64,000 bases of DNA. Source: Byssothecium circinans (lineage: Eukaryota; Ascomycota; Dothideomycetes; Pleosporales; Massarinaceae). The stretch is taken from NCBI GenBank assembly GCA_010015675.1, contig ML976979.1, positions 1,347,206 to 1,411,205 of the forward strand, read 5' to 3'. The position numbers and the translations under genes were made by a program. Shown here piece after piece: positions 55,908-64,000 of this stretch. Every line of letters begins with the position of its first letter. The stretch's first letter is position 1. The notes beneath the pieces are model-generated. The model saw nothing but the letters and a program-made list of their open reading frames with translations. It was not told where the DNA came from and did no database searches.

Positions 55908-56843
55908 ATGGGATCGTACGTCTTTGAACGACAAGAGCCGGGGTCGACTCACGCTGGATACAACACTATTAGGATCCCAAAGAATGCGTTTCTTGTACGT
56001 CACTCCCATCCATCCGCATCTTACTTCCCCATCCCTCTTTTCTCCCCCCGCCGACGTCCCGCCCTCTTCTTCTACCTCATCACTACTTCCCCAGTCTCCA
56101 ACTCCTCGACCACAAGCATTACTAAAACATCACCTTATTCATATAGCCCATAATATGGTCCCTCATCGCCCTCTCCTTCCTATTCCTGCCAGTGCGACTC
56201 TGGACCCGCTGGGGCGCCTTCAAACGCTTGTACTGGGACGACGGCTTCACTGTCTTTGCATGGGTGCTTACCGTCGGACTCGGAGGTCTAGCTTCGTGGA
56301 TGCACGATGGGACGTATTATATAATCGAGTTGACGACGAGAGGGAAACCGCTTGAGACCGTGACGCGTACGGAATTCGGGTATTTACGACGTATGTATAC
56401 CTTCTTCTCATCACCTAGTATCCTTTTTCTAAATCTTTCAAAGACGGGGGTTTCTGGTGACAAGAGACGTGATTCGAGATTCACATGCACTAATCGAGTC
56501 TATAGGAATGGCTCGCGGCTCCACAATATCCCTCGTCCTCTTCTACACCCTCCTCTGGTCCATCAAGCTCAGCTTCCTGCTCTTCTTCTACCGCCTCGGC
56601 GTAAAATCCATTCGCGTGCTCAACCTGCACTTCTGGGCCGTCGCCATCGTCACCGGCCTCGCTTTTCTGGGCTGCTTCCCCAGTCTGCCGTGGTTTTGTA
56701 CGTTTGGGGGCCGCAAGGCGTTGCGGTCGAGTTACTGCACGCAGGAGCAGAATCTGAGTTTTATTAGTATGAAGGTGAATTGTGGGTTGGATGTTGGGAC
56801 TGATGTTTTGAGTAAGTGGTGTTTAGGTTCATTTGGGAGGTTG

Positions 56844-56926
<83 letters not shown>

Positions 56927-57584
56927 TCGGCTGACGAGATATTTCTGTGTTTTGCGTCTAGTTATGACAATTCCCCTCAACATCCTCTGGCGCACGAGAA
57001 TCCCCACACCGCAGAGACTAGCACTCCTAGGCGTCTTTTCTCTAGTCCTCATCACCATCGCAATCGCGATTGTGAGAGCTACATTAGCCACCGAGGGCGT
57101 GACAAAGCAAATGGACGTGCCATGGGTCATGGTATGGACGAGTATAGAAGCAAACATCGGTAAGGCACCTACTTTCATCCAAACGATACAGTTCCCACTC
57201 TCCTTCTTCCAATCTCCATCACCCGAACCCACTGTCCGCTAATGCGTCAATCCAGCGATAATAGTAGCCTGCGTTGGCTCCTTCCGCATGCTCTTCGTCA
57301 AACACCGCAGAGACTCGCGGCCCTCGCGGGAATCGTTCAAGATGATGGGGAACACGCGTTCCATCACTGGAAACCAGCAGCAGTGGAATTGGAGACGGGG
57401 GACGGCGAGTGGGCAGCAGCCGAGTGTGTGGACTGCGGATGAGATTGGTGCAGTGGGTGCGAATGGCGCGGGGAGTGGGGAGGATAGGGAGGGGTATGCG
57501 GAGTGGAAGAGTGCAGGTGAGGAGAGGAATTGGAAGGATGGGAGGTATTTGAGGAATGGACCGATTACGGAAAGAGATTTATGA
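55908..57584 (+). CDS. Pth11-like / rhodopsin-domain seven-helix membrane protein
   Basis: Five exons, 55908-55994, 56147-56390, 56506-56811, 56962-57159 and 57256-57584, join in phase to give 387 residues. A short N-terminus is followed by a first helix (WSLIALSFLFLPVRLW) and the family's typical WDDGFTVFAWVL after it, then further helices (TISLVLFYTLLWSIKLSFLL, VAIVTGLAFLGCF, LALLGVFSLVLITIAIAIV), about seven in all. It also has the C..DVGTDVL-IMTIPL block usual in fungal Pth11-related proteins. The C-terminal tail of about 90 residues is Gly/Trp/Arg-rich and cytoplasmic. There is no CFEM domain. Relatives include receptors for surface cues in plant pathogens, but most have unknown ligands. 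The third intron contains a long GA/GT microsatellite. The start could lie further upstream if another exon exists. Confidence 0.82.
56848..56925. repeat. compound (GA)n(GT)n microsatellite in an intron
   Basis: About 14 GA units (56848-56876) run directly into about 25 GT units (to 56925). It lies inside the 56812-56961 intron of the Pth11-like gene, so length changes would not touch the protein but could affect splicing. Likely polymorphic. Confidence 0.95.
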
Positions 57585-58015
57585 TTTTGGAATGTAATAG
57601 TGTGTTTTATGAGTACGTTGAGGTTGAAGCCTGCTGGCACTCTTTTCTGTGACTTTTCTCTGTGACGTATTCTTGGGGCAGGTTTACATCTGACTTTCTG
57701 CTGTCTTCTCGTATCCTGGCCTCACGCCAATGGTATAATTCGAAGACATCACATATCTTACTAGGAAGAAGTATCATGTTAGGGAGATGCAGGTTATATG
57801 ATGATGCAAGTTAGAACGGCACGGTTTGATTCAGTATTTCTATTCTGATAGTATTGAGGAATGCATGAAGCCAGCTAACTGTTACAATCTCGTCGGAAGG
57901 CATCAAGAAAATGATTCCTCAACCAGATAATGAGAGACACGCCTTACTTACTGACAAACGCCAGAACACGGTATTAGCAAGCTGATTTCTCAACGAGCAG
58001 GTACGCATTCGTTGC

Positions 58016-59539
58016 TTACATAGGCCAAAACCCTTCCGAATGATCAACCCGCCCGTCCGAGTTCTCAAGCCACAGGTTCCACGGCCCGTCGAAAAGAGAC
58101 CATTCATCGTTGCCAGGGGCACATTTCTCGTACTTGGGAAGAATGTCGAAGATCTCCTTGTCATGGAGTTCCTTTGGGAATGCGTTCTTTCCCACGATGA
58201 ACTTGACAGGCTTGATCTTCCCCTTGATGATGTCCCAGAACTCATGGATGGCCTCTAAGACGTCGTTGCTTACCACGGCACCGTTGATTTCCAGAATGTG
58301 CTGCGCGAAGGTATGGCAGGACTCGTATAGTGCGAACTGATCAGCAGGGCAGTCGGTTTGTTTCGCCAGCTCCCAAGCCTCAACCAGCTTCCCAGCAGCA
58401 TCCCGAACCCAATGTGCAGTAAGCGGGGTCGGACCACCCAATTCGATGGGCGTCAAATCTTGAGGAAATGGAAGCTCTCTCTGACTTTCAGTTTGCCACT
58501 TCCCTTGTACCAGCTGCCAGATTCCAATTACAACCCTCGTGTACGCCTTTAGTAGTGGGCCTGCTTCTTCCACCACCACGTCAATGGCATCTTCGTCAAA
58601 CGAGGGTTGCCCAATCCAAACGAGATCGAAATGCTGCGTCAACGGCATGGTTTCTGAGTGCTCAATGTTCAGGAGTGCAATGTTGAGACCATGAGTGGCC
58701 TGACAGAGCTTCTGGAATTGGGAAACTTGTTGGGAGGCATATAAGGGGTGAGAGTGGCCTGACTCTGGTGTTTCGTCGAGGTTCAGCCAATTACGTATAG
58801 CATCACAGTACATTTCAGAAATGTTAACCGCGCTCATGGGCTCTTTTCTCTTCATGCATAGATCGAGTTGATGTTTTAACCAGGAGCGATGGCATAGAAT
58901 CTCCCAGTACGTGAATTCAGCGACCGAAGTAGGACGTACCAATATGGACTTCTCAATTGCCCGGGCTTCGACAGGGATAGAGGATCCTGAGATAGACACC
59001 TCATTCAAACGCCCCTTGAACATTTTTAGGCAACTCATCATGGACCGAATACGATCAACACGAACGTTCGTGTCGAAATTTGCGGTGACACGTAGGCCAT
59101 CACGTCCACGATACATTGCACCACCGTACCACCAATGGCCTGTGCCTTCAGGGACGTTATAATTCGTCACAAGATTTAGAATACGAATCTGCCGAACAAA
59201 GGCAGCGAAGTCTTGCTCCTGAAGAAGAATGGTCAAGTCAAGTCTCTCATCCAAGGGCACCACCCCCTCGTGGAGGGGGAAAGTGAAACACACATGTGCG
59301 ATACTTTCCGGTAGCCTGACCATCTGGTAGGTATCGTCAGGCTTTTCAAGGACGATCATGGGCACGACTCCAATCTGGTCCTTCAAGAAGCGCTTTCCCA
59401 GGTTGCGGATTTCAATGGTTATCCAACGGTCACGGTCTAGGCACTTCCTAGCAACGGCATTGATGCCCTTGCTCAGTGATGGGCAAGGAGGGATTTCCTT
59501 TCGCCACCTCCGGAATACCTCCTTCCGGAATCCCTCCAT
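58016..59539 (-). CDS. large uncharacterised fungal protein
   Basis: A single-exon frame of 507 codons from an ATG at 59539. I do not recognise a family. The protein is soluble-looking, rich in Trp, Glu and Leu, without signal peptide, membrane helix, repeats or zinc motif. The N-terminal half has beta-type stretches (VPMIVLEKPDDTYQMVRLPE, GHWWYGGAMYRGRDGLRVTA); the C-terminal half is helical with many Trp residues and a weakly basic region (IIKGKIKPVKFIVGKNAFPK). It resembles the orphan proteins common near telomeres and repeats of Dothideomycete genomes. The frame ends in a context (ATGTAAGC) that could also be a splice donor, so a short further exon is possible. It lies next to a decayed hAT element. 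Confidence 0.7.
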   Translation of the reverse strand: MEGFRKEVFRRWRKEIPPCPSLSKGINAVARKCLDRDRWITIEIRNLGKRFLKDQIGVVPMIVLEKPDDTYQMVRLPESIAHVCFTFPLHEGVVPLDERLDLTILLQEQDFAAFVRQIRILNLVTNYNVPEGTGHWWYGGAMYRGRDGLRVTANFDTNVRVDRIRSMMSCLKMFKGRLNEVSISGSSIPVEARAIEKSILVRPTSVAEFTYWEILCHRSWLKHQLDLCMKRKEPMSAVNISEMYCDAIRNWLNLDETPESGHSHPLYASQQVSQFQKLCQATHGLNIALLNIEHSETMPLTQHFDLVWIGQPSFDEDAIDVVVEEAGPLLKAYTRVVIGIWQLVQGKWQTESQRELPFPQDLTPIELGGPTPLTAHWVRDAAGKLVEAWELAKQTDCPADQFALYESCHTFAQHILEINGAVVSNDVLEAIHEFWDIIKGKIKPVKFIVGKNAFPKELHDKEIFDILPKYEKCAPGNDEWSLFDGPWNLWLENSDGRVDHSEGFWPM

Positions 59540-59639
59540 ACTATTCCTAGGAGAATTGATTCCAAACAGTAGTATTTGATTGGTGAATTGCTCGTCACGT
59601 GTTCAATATGATGCCGTCGGTGTTTCAGCTTTTTGATAC

Positions 59640-62300
59640 ACGAGAGACGTCAACTCTCCCGTCGCCAGCTCTCTGTACACCCATATTATCCCGCGCAATA
59701 CGTTTTCGTCAACAATACTATACTTTTATCGCTTGATTTGATCAATATGACTTCTTTCAACACTCAGAGAACGCCTAAGAGTACTCAAGTGGCTATTTTC
59801 GAGGACGAGAGCGCTGGGTCGCTAACTGAACTTGACACTGCGGATATCCCTGTGCCCACCTCACTTCAAGAGACGAACAATGAGAGTGTAGAGGTGCTTC
59901 TGGCTGGCCCGTCAAGCGTTTTTCAAGCCCAGTTCAACTATGGGTGGGTGGTGTGGGAGCACCCTGAGCTCGTAAGTTGCCATAGGCTCTCTCACTATAA
60001 GAGAACGTGAGCATAGTGGTGGAAGTACGGAGTCCCTATACAACGCGCCACTAGTGGAAAAGACAGCGAGTCTATTAACGAGGAGTATTTCCTATGTAAG
60101 ACGTGCTATCTTAATATCCTAAGTAGTAATTGCAAGATTACTATTACCCGCGGAGGTTCTAGCGTCCTGGCGCACTTTTAATTAGCTTATTAGAAAACCT
60201 TTGCCGCTGAAACCAATCTAGGAGTACCAACTCAGACGTTGGAGAAAGCAGTGGATTTAAGCCATAAGGATAAACAAGAGGTAGCAAATACTATACTAGA
60301 CATGCTAAGTCCTGAGACCCTTAAGCGGGACATCCTCTACTGGCTTGTTTAGGAGAATATTGCGTATCAGGTGGTTGACAGTCCTCACTTTAGGCAAATA
60401 TTTGCTTGCCTGCAACACTTTGCGCGGAGGGAGCTGATCCCTAGTAATTGCACCTTCCGACGATGGGTTCTACAGGAGTTCTATCACTATAAACAGGAAA
60501 TCAAACTCATACTTACAGAAGCGTACGGCAAAATACATCTCTCATTCGATATATGGACTTCTCGTCGTTGAAAAGCTATAAACGGCGTAACAGCTTACTA
60601 GGTAGATTACCGTGGCGCCTGCCAAACAGCACTACTTACTTTAACGGAAATGCCTAATACTTATAGTGGTATAAACCTCTACGCAAATACTCTTAAAGTA
60701 ATTGATGACTATAATATCCGTGACTGCGTTGGCTACTTTGTACTCGACAATGCCTCATCAAACGACGTCGCCGTTAATGAGCTCTGCCGTGAGCTAGGGC
60801 TTAACCCTTAGTAGAGAAGACTACGCTGTGCAGGTCATATTATTAATCTCATTGCTTAACAAGCTCTATTCGGCGAGGACTATGAGATGTTTGACGCATA
60901 TCTTGCTCGTATAGCAACTCTTAAAGAGGAGGTTAAGTTGTAGAGGGAGAAGGGGCTAATTGGTTACATATTTAATATCATTAAGTAGATCCACAGCTCT
61001 CCTGGCAGAACAGAGCGATTTAATAAGGCCTAAATCGATATGTGACACTCAGAGCACCCGAATACGACAGCTCCTGCACTGATATTGGCATTGCGACACG
61101 ATAATTCTACTTGATGGAACTCTACCCGCGATATAATTGTAAGGGCCCTACGCCTGCGTAACTCTATTGACCACTTTCTTGATATGGAGTATATGCGATA
61201 CGAGCGCCTAGTTAGAGAGCGCACTGAGAAACCCCTTAGAGAGTTGCCAGCCAACTTACTTACCCGGGTAATACTTTAAAATCGTATAGGATCTAACGAT
61301 TGGGCTATCCTCAGGGAGCTTGCTGACCTACTTGAACCTTTCAGGGAGGCCACTAAACAACTCGAAGGGCGCCCCTCTAAGCTATTAAGTGATGGGATTT
61401 CTGAGGTAGTCCTCATTATTAAGCTCTTGATGGAGCGACTGGAGAAACTCAAAGTCAAATACTATAAGAGTGTTGATGTAGATCGCCGCGCGTTCTAGGT
61501 AGCAATTGAATAAGCCTAGCAGAAAGCAAAGCACTACTATGAGCTCACGGATCGTACGCCTATTTACGCAGCACTAATTTTACTGGATCCACGTATCAAA
61601 TCACCCTGGTTATACAGAGAGTGGGGTGATGAGTTTGCGCGCGAGGGCATCAAAATAGTGACTAAACTATTCGAGAGCGAGTATAACTAACTGCTAGAAA
61701 AACAACTCTCACAAAGCTCTTAAGACTTACAACTGTATAACGTACTCGGAGAGACCTCTGGTAACAGGCGTAAGAAGAGAAAACTCACTTCTCTCAAAGA
61801 ATAATTGCGCGCGTCGTACCAGCTTAGTGCGCCGCAGCAAACAGAGAACGAGCTGCTCGTATATCTCAAAGAGCCTCCACATACTGAACCTGAACTGATC
61901 CCTGCGCAATATTGGCGACGAGTTGAGATAAAAGCTAAATATCCAAAACTACACCATATGGCAATTGATTTGCTATCAATCCCTGCCATGAGCTCTAAAC
62001 TAGAGAGGATATTTTCCAACGCCGGTGTTATTCTTACGCCACGTTGCGCACGCCTCGGAGAAGAGCTACTACAAGGATCTCTGTGCCTTGCTAACTGGAG
62101 TAGAGCTAGTCTCATCACTCTCGGAGAGCATGGGCAACAGTATCAGGGCACTGAGGTTGCGGAGATTGGTTCTCTCGACGACTACCTTCACGGGAGAGTT
62201 GACGGCGACGGCAATAGTAGCGACGACGACGAGCGTATACTGTTTCAGGAGCAATGGGATGGTTCAATTGGTAGCGACGGCGATATCAACTAATACACGT
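59640..62300 (+). mobile_element. second hAT-family transposon, decayed (ends not resolved)
   Basis: The coding part (59747-62293) is a relative of the transposase at 15361-18086: both share a VAIFEDE/FEIFEDN-type leader, a KIHLSF..(W)TSRR block, GYFVLDNASSN and the C-terminal half. Judging from the first element, the ends should lie 200-300 bp outside the coding part. I could not find a convincing terminal inverted repeat or 8-bp duplication, so the limits given are approximate. Confidence 0.75.
59747..62293 (+). pseudogene. hAT transposase, many stops
   Basis: Starting at the ATG at 59747 the plus strand gives FNTQRTPKSTQVAIFEDESA, then a zinc-finger segment (FLCKTCYLN), KIHLSFDIWTSRR near 60545, CVGYFVLDNASSNDVA near 60745, AGHIINLIA near 60840, and the hAT C-terminal dimerisation region near 61970-62060 (IPAMSSKLERIFSNAGVI). 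The tail is Asp/Gly-rich. At least a dozen in-frame TAG, TAA or TGA codons interrupt it, often where Trp, Gln or Arg is expected, in keeping with C:G to T:A mutation. It is more damaged than the copy at 15.1-18.3 kb and clearly not functional. Confidence 0.85.
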
Positions 62301-62461
62301 TGATTTGTTGTGCGTACAATATTGTTACTACGTAGCCAATCGAGAATAATTATTCCTTACTACTCCTCAACACCAAGAACCACTACGCACTAGCTAGCTC
62401 CGCAGAAATTGATATATCACGTAAGGATAAGCTCATTTCAGCGTTTGAAGCTACTATACAA

Positions 62462-62761
62462 TTAGTTAGTAAGTTTCAAATAGTAGCATGGGGCAAATCC
62501 TAGGAGCTTCCGGACGGATCTCGGAGGGAATCCTTTCCTTCTTTGCCTATCACTGCCCTTGCTAACATTAAGGATATCCAAATGGAGATTGTATTCCTTG
62601 CTAATTGACTCGGGTGTATGCGGCTTCATATTTCGAACATAGTGGGGCTTGCTGTGCACCTCTGAGGGATCGGGATGGACGACATTCTCAAGAATCTGCT
62701 CCAGAACCTCTGTTGGTAGGCCTTCGAGGTGCAGAGGCTGTTGGTTGGTAGGGCTAGGCAT
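62462..62761 (-). pseudogene. F-box-like gene fragment
   Basis: From an ATG at 62761 the minus strand encodes a short leader and then LEGLPTEVLEQILENVV, which fits the start of an F-box (LPxEVLexIl). The text continues to a DILNVS segment, where F-box proteins normally have a VSrqf block, and then becomes unlike the family and stops at 62462. The remainder of the expected protein is missing, and the hAT element begins just beyond. An upstream extension of the frame to 62947 looks spurious. Truncation by the transposon or a related rearrangement is the simplest reading. F-box proteins are adaptors of SCF ubiquitin ligases. Confidence 0.5.
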
Positions 62762-63234
62762 GGTGTTTTGGTCAAATCGAGCGGTTTTTAACAGGTTTCT
62801 AGCCGTGCGGCGTGTGCGCCTATGTAACAAGTGTAAATTGTGGATTGTAGTGGTAGGAGTGGAAGTGCGAGTTGTTATGAGAATTATAAGAAGAAGAAGT
62901 GAGGGAAAAGAGATAGTGATATTTAAGAGTGGAATACATTGTGCCAAAAGTAGCTACAATGTGCTATGTACAATTTTCCGAAGTAATTTCTTTGTCTTCG
63001 CCGGTGGCTAATTTCACCCACCAAAGCTCAAGAATAATGGTGCGATAGTATATAACAACGTGCTGTAAAGGTAAGCATGTTACTACAATAAAAACAATGT
63101 ACATAGTCTGTATGAGGCAAGTACGACATAAAGGACTTCTCGACAATGAGAAACAGCCAATAGCATGACAGAAAATTCTATACTCCTGAGGTCGGCAACG
63201 GTATGAAAACGTTCATGTCTGTTTACGATTAATG

Positions 63235-64000
63235 TTAATGAACGCGGATAAAACACAAGGCAGTAGATTTGTATATTGGGTGGTCTATTATGGAAGCACT
63301 GAAGTAATGCAGATCCAAGGCGCCATTCTTCTCTTGATGAACGACTGAAACCAATAGAGTCCAGGCACTATGAATTTCCAGAGCTTGGTCTCGTGGAAAG
63401 GGTACCTTGATATCCCCGATCTTCGAAGCGAAACCAAGTTGCTCCCACAACTGCGATGGTGTGTGGGCCTGCCGAATTATTCGACTTCATCCGCAAATGC
63501 TTAAGTTTGGAGGTCCATTGCGTGGATTCCGCCAAAAATAGGAGACCATTCAGCATGGGGATATGTTCTGGCAACGTAGAAGATGCCTTATCCCCAAAAT
63601 CTAGAGACACATGTGTAGGGGAAAAACCCCAGCTAAACCTCTCAGCAGCTCGAACTCTCGCGGATTCATCACATCTGGAACCAGCCTGTGATATGGAATA
63701 CCAAATCGTTTACCTGAAGCATATTCAGGAGTTGCACGGCCATTCTGAGGTCAAGTGTCTGCAGTAAATTTGCTATTGTGCCACTAAATGGCCCGATGTG
63801 ACGACAACAAAGAAAGGTTCAAGCGCGCTGGAAAACGCGCTAATGTACGGGCTAACCCGAACAGGAAGGACCTGTGAGATCAGTCGATTCGTGAACAATT
63901 TCGTCAATCTGTCAAGCAAACACATCCGCATCCAGGTGGAAATCCTTTTTATTTGCATGGAGAGACTCACCTTCGTAAAGCCTTTCGTCAACTCACCTGA
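63235..64000 (-). pseudogene. coding-like fragments of an unidentified gene entering from the right edge
   Basis: On the minus strand several short frames look like pieces of one protein: one at the edge (about 63890-63990) encoding ERLYEGESLHANKKDFHLDA, one at 63368-63600 with VSLDFGDKASSTLPEHIP and SKLKHLRMKSNN, and one at 63235-63450 with LWEQLGFASKIGDIKVPF and GALDLHYF. They are separated by stops or frame changes that I could not fully explain with introns. The style is that of orphan or F-box-associated fungal proteins. The gene continues beyond the window, so its start and whether it is broken cannot be judged. Confidence 0.35.

Noticed and set aside
59640..62300. GGGAGAGTTGAC inverted match near 59650 and 62190 as hAT TIRs
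   Set aside because: The 12-bp match at the right lies inside the transposase coding region, not at an end, so it is probably chance.
1..64000. CRISPR array, rRNA or tRNA genes
   Set aside because: No spaced direct-repeat array and no tRNA-like A and B boxes or rRNA blocks were noticed; CRISPR is not expected in a fungal genome. A tRNA scan was not possible.

Overview
The window reads as a filamentous ascomycete (Pezizomycotina) chromosome segment. Genes have short introns (about 45-150 bp, GTAAGT/GTATGT-type donors). There is a HET-domain gene, two Zn2Cys6 regulators, a Pth11-like receptor, a non-reducing plus highly-reducing polyketide synthase pair, and AT-rich or stop-riddled transposon relics of the kind left by repeat-induced point mutation (RIP). 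One 540-bp run of N (15461-16000) is an assembly gap inside a transposon.

Layout. 1-8.7 kb: AT-rich relic, a possible UstYa-like remnant, a small membrane protein, a HET protein and a secreted TAP-like alpha/beta hydrolase. 8.8-32.7 kb: a polyketide cluster with a non-reducing PKS (minus) and a highly-reducing PKS (plus), divergently transcribed, then an MFS exporter (minus) and a Zn2Cys6 regulator (plus). The PKS pair has the domain make-up and divergent arrangement known from resorcylic or dihydroxyphenylacetic acid lactone clusters, but the product cannot be named. Both PKS genes are broken: the first by a frameshift and a stop in its SAT domain, the second by two stops and a frameshifting deletion. 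A hAT transposon with a perfect 8-bp target duplication sits in the shared promoter, about 120 bp upstream of the non-reducing PKS start. The exporter and regulator are intact, and the promoter between them carries a 16-bp tandem repeat that places a CCG triplet at regular spacing.

32.8-43.6 kb: ankyrin relic, two copies of a CACGCG-ended MITE, a small secreted cysteine-rich protein, a CobW-type GTPase, a Fot1/pogo-like transposon with 40-bp inverted repeats, and two small conserved proteins. 43.6-59.5 kb: mostly ordinary genes, namely a second Zn2Cys6 regulator, an amidohydrolase, a P450 with two stops, APC8/Cdc23, farnesyl diphosphate synthase, a Pth11-like receptor and a large uncharacterised protein. 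59.6-64 kb: a second decayed hAT element and fragments of F-box-like genes.

The main story is a lactone-type polyketide cluster apparently being lost by transposon insertion and point decay while its transporter and regulator remain intact. Exon boundaries were read by eye from splice signals and frame continuity. Domain and family assignments come from motif recognition, not from searches.
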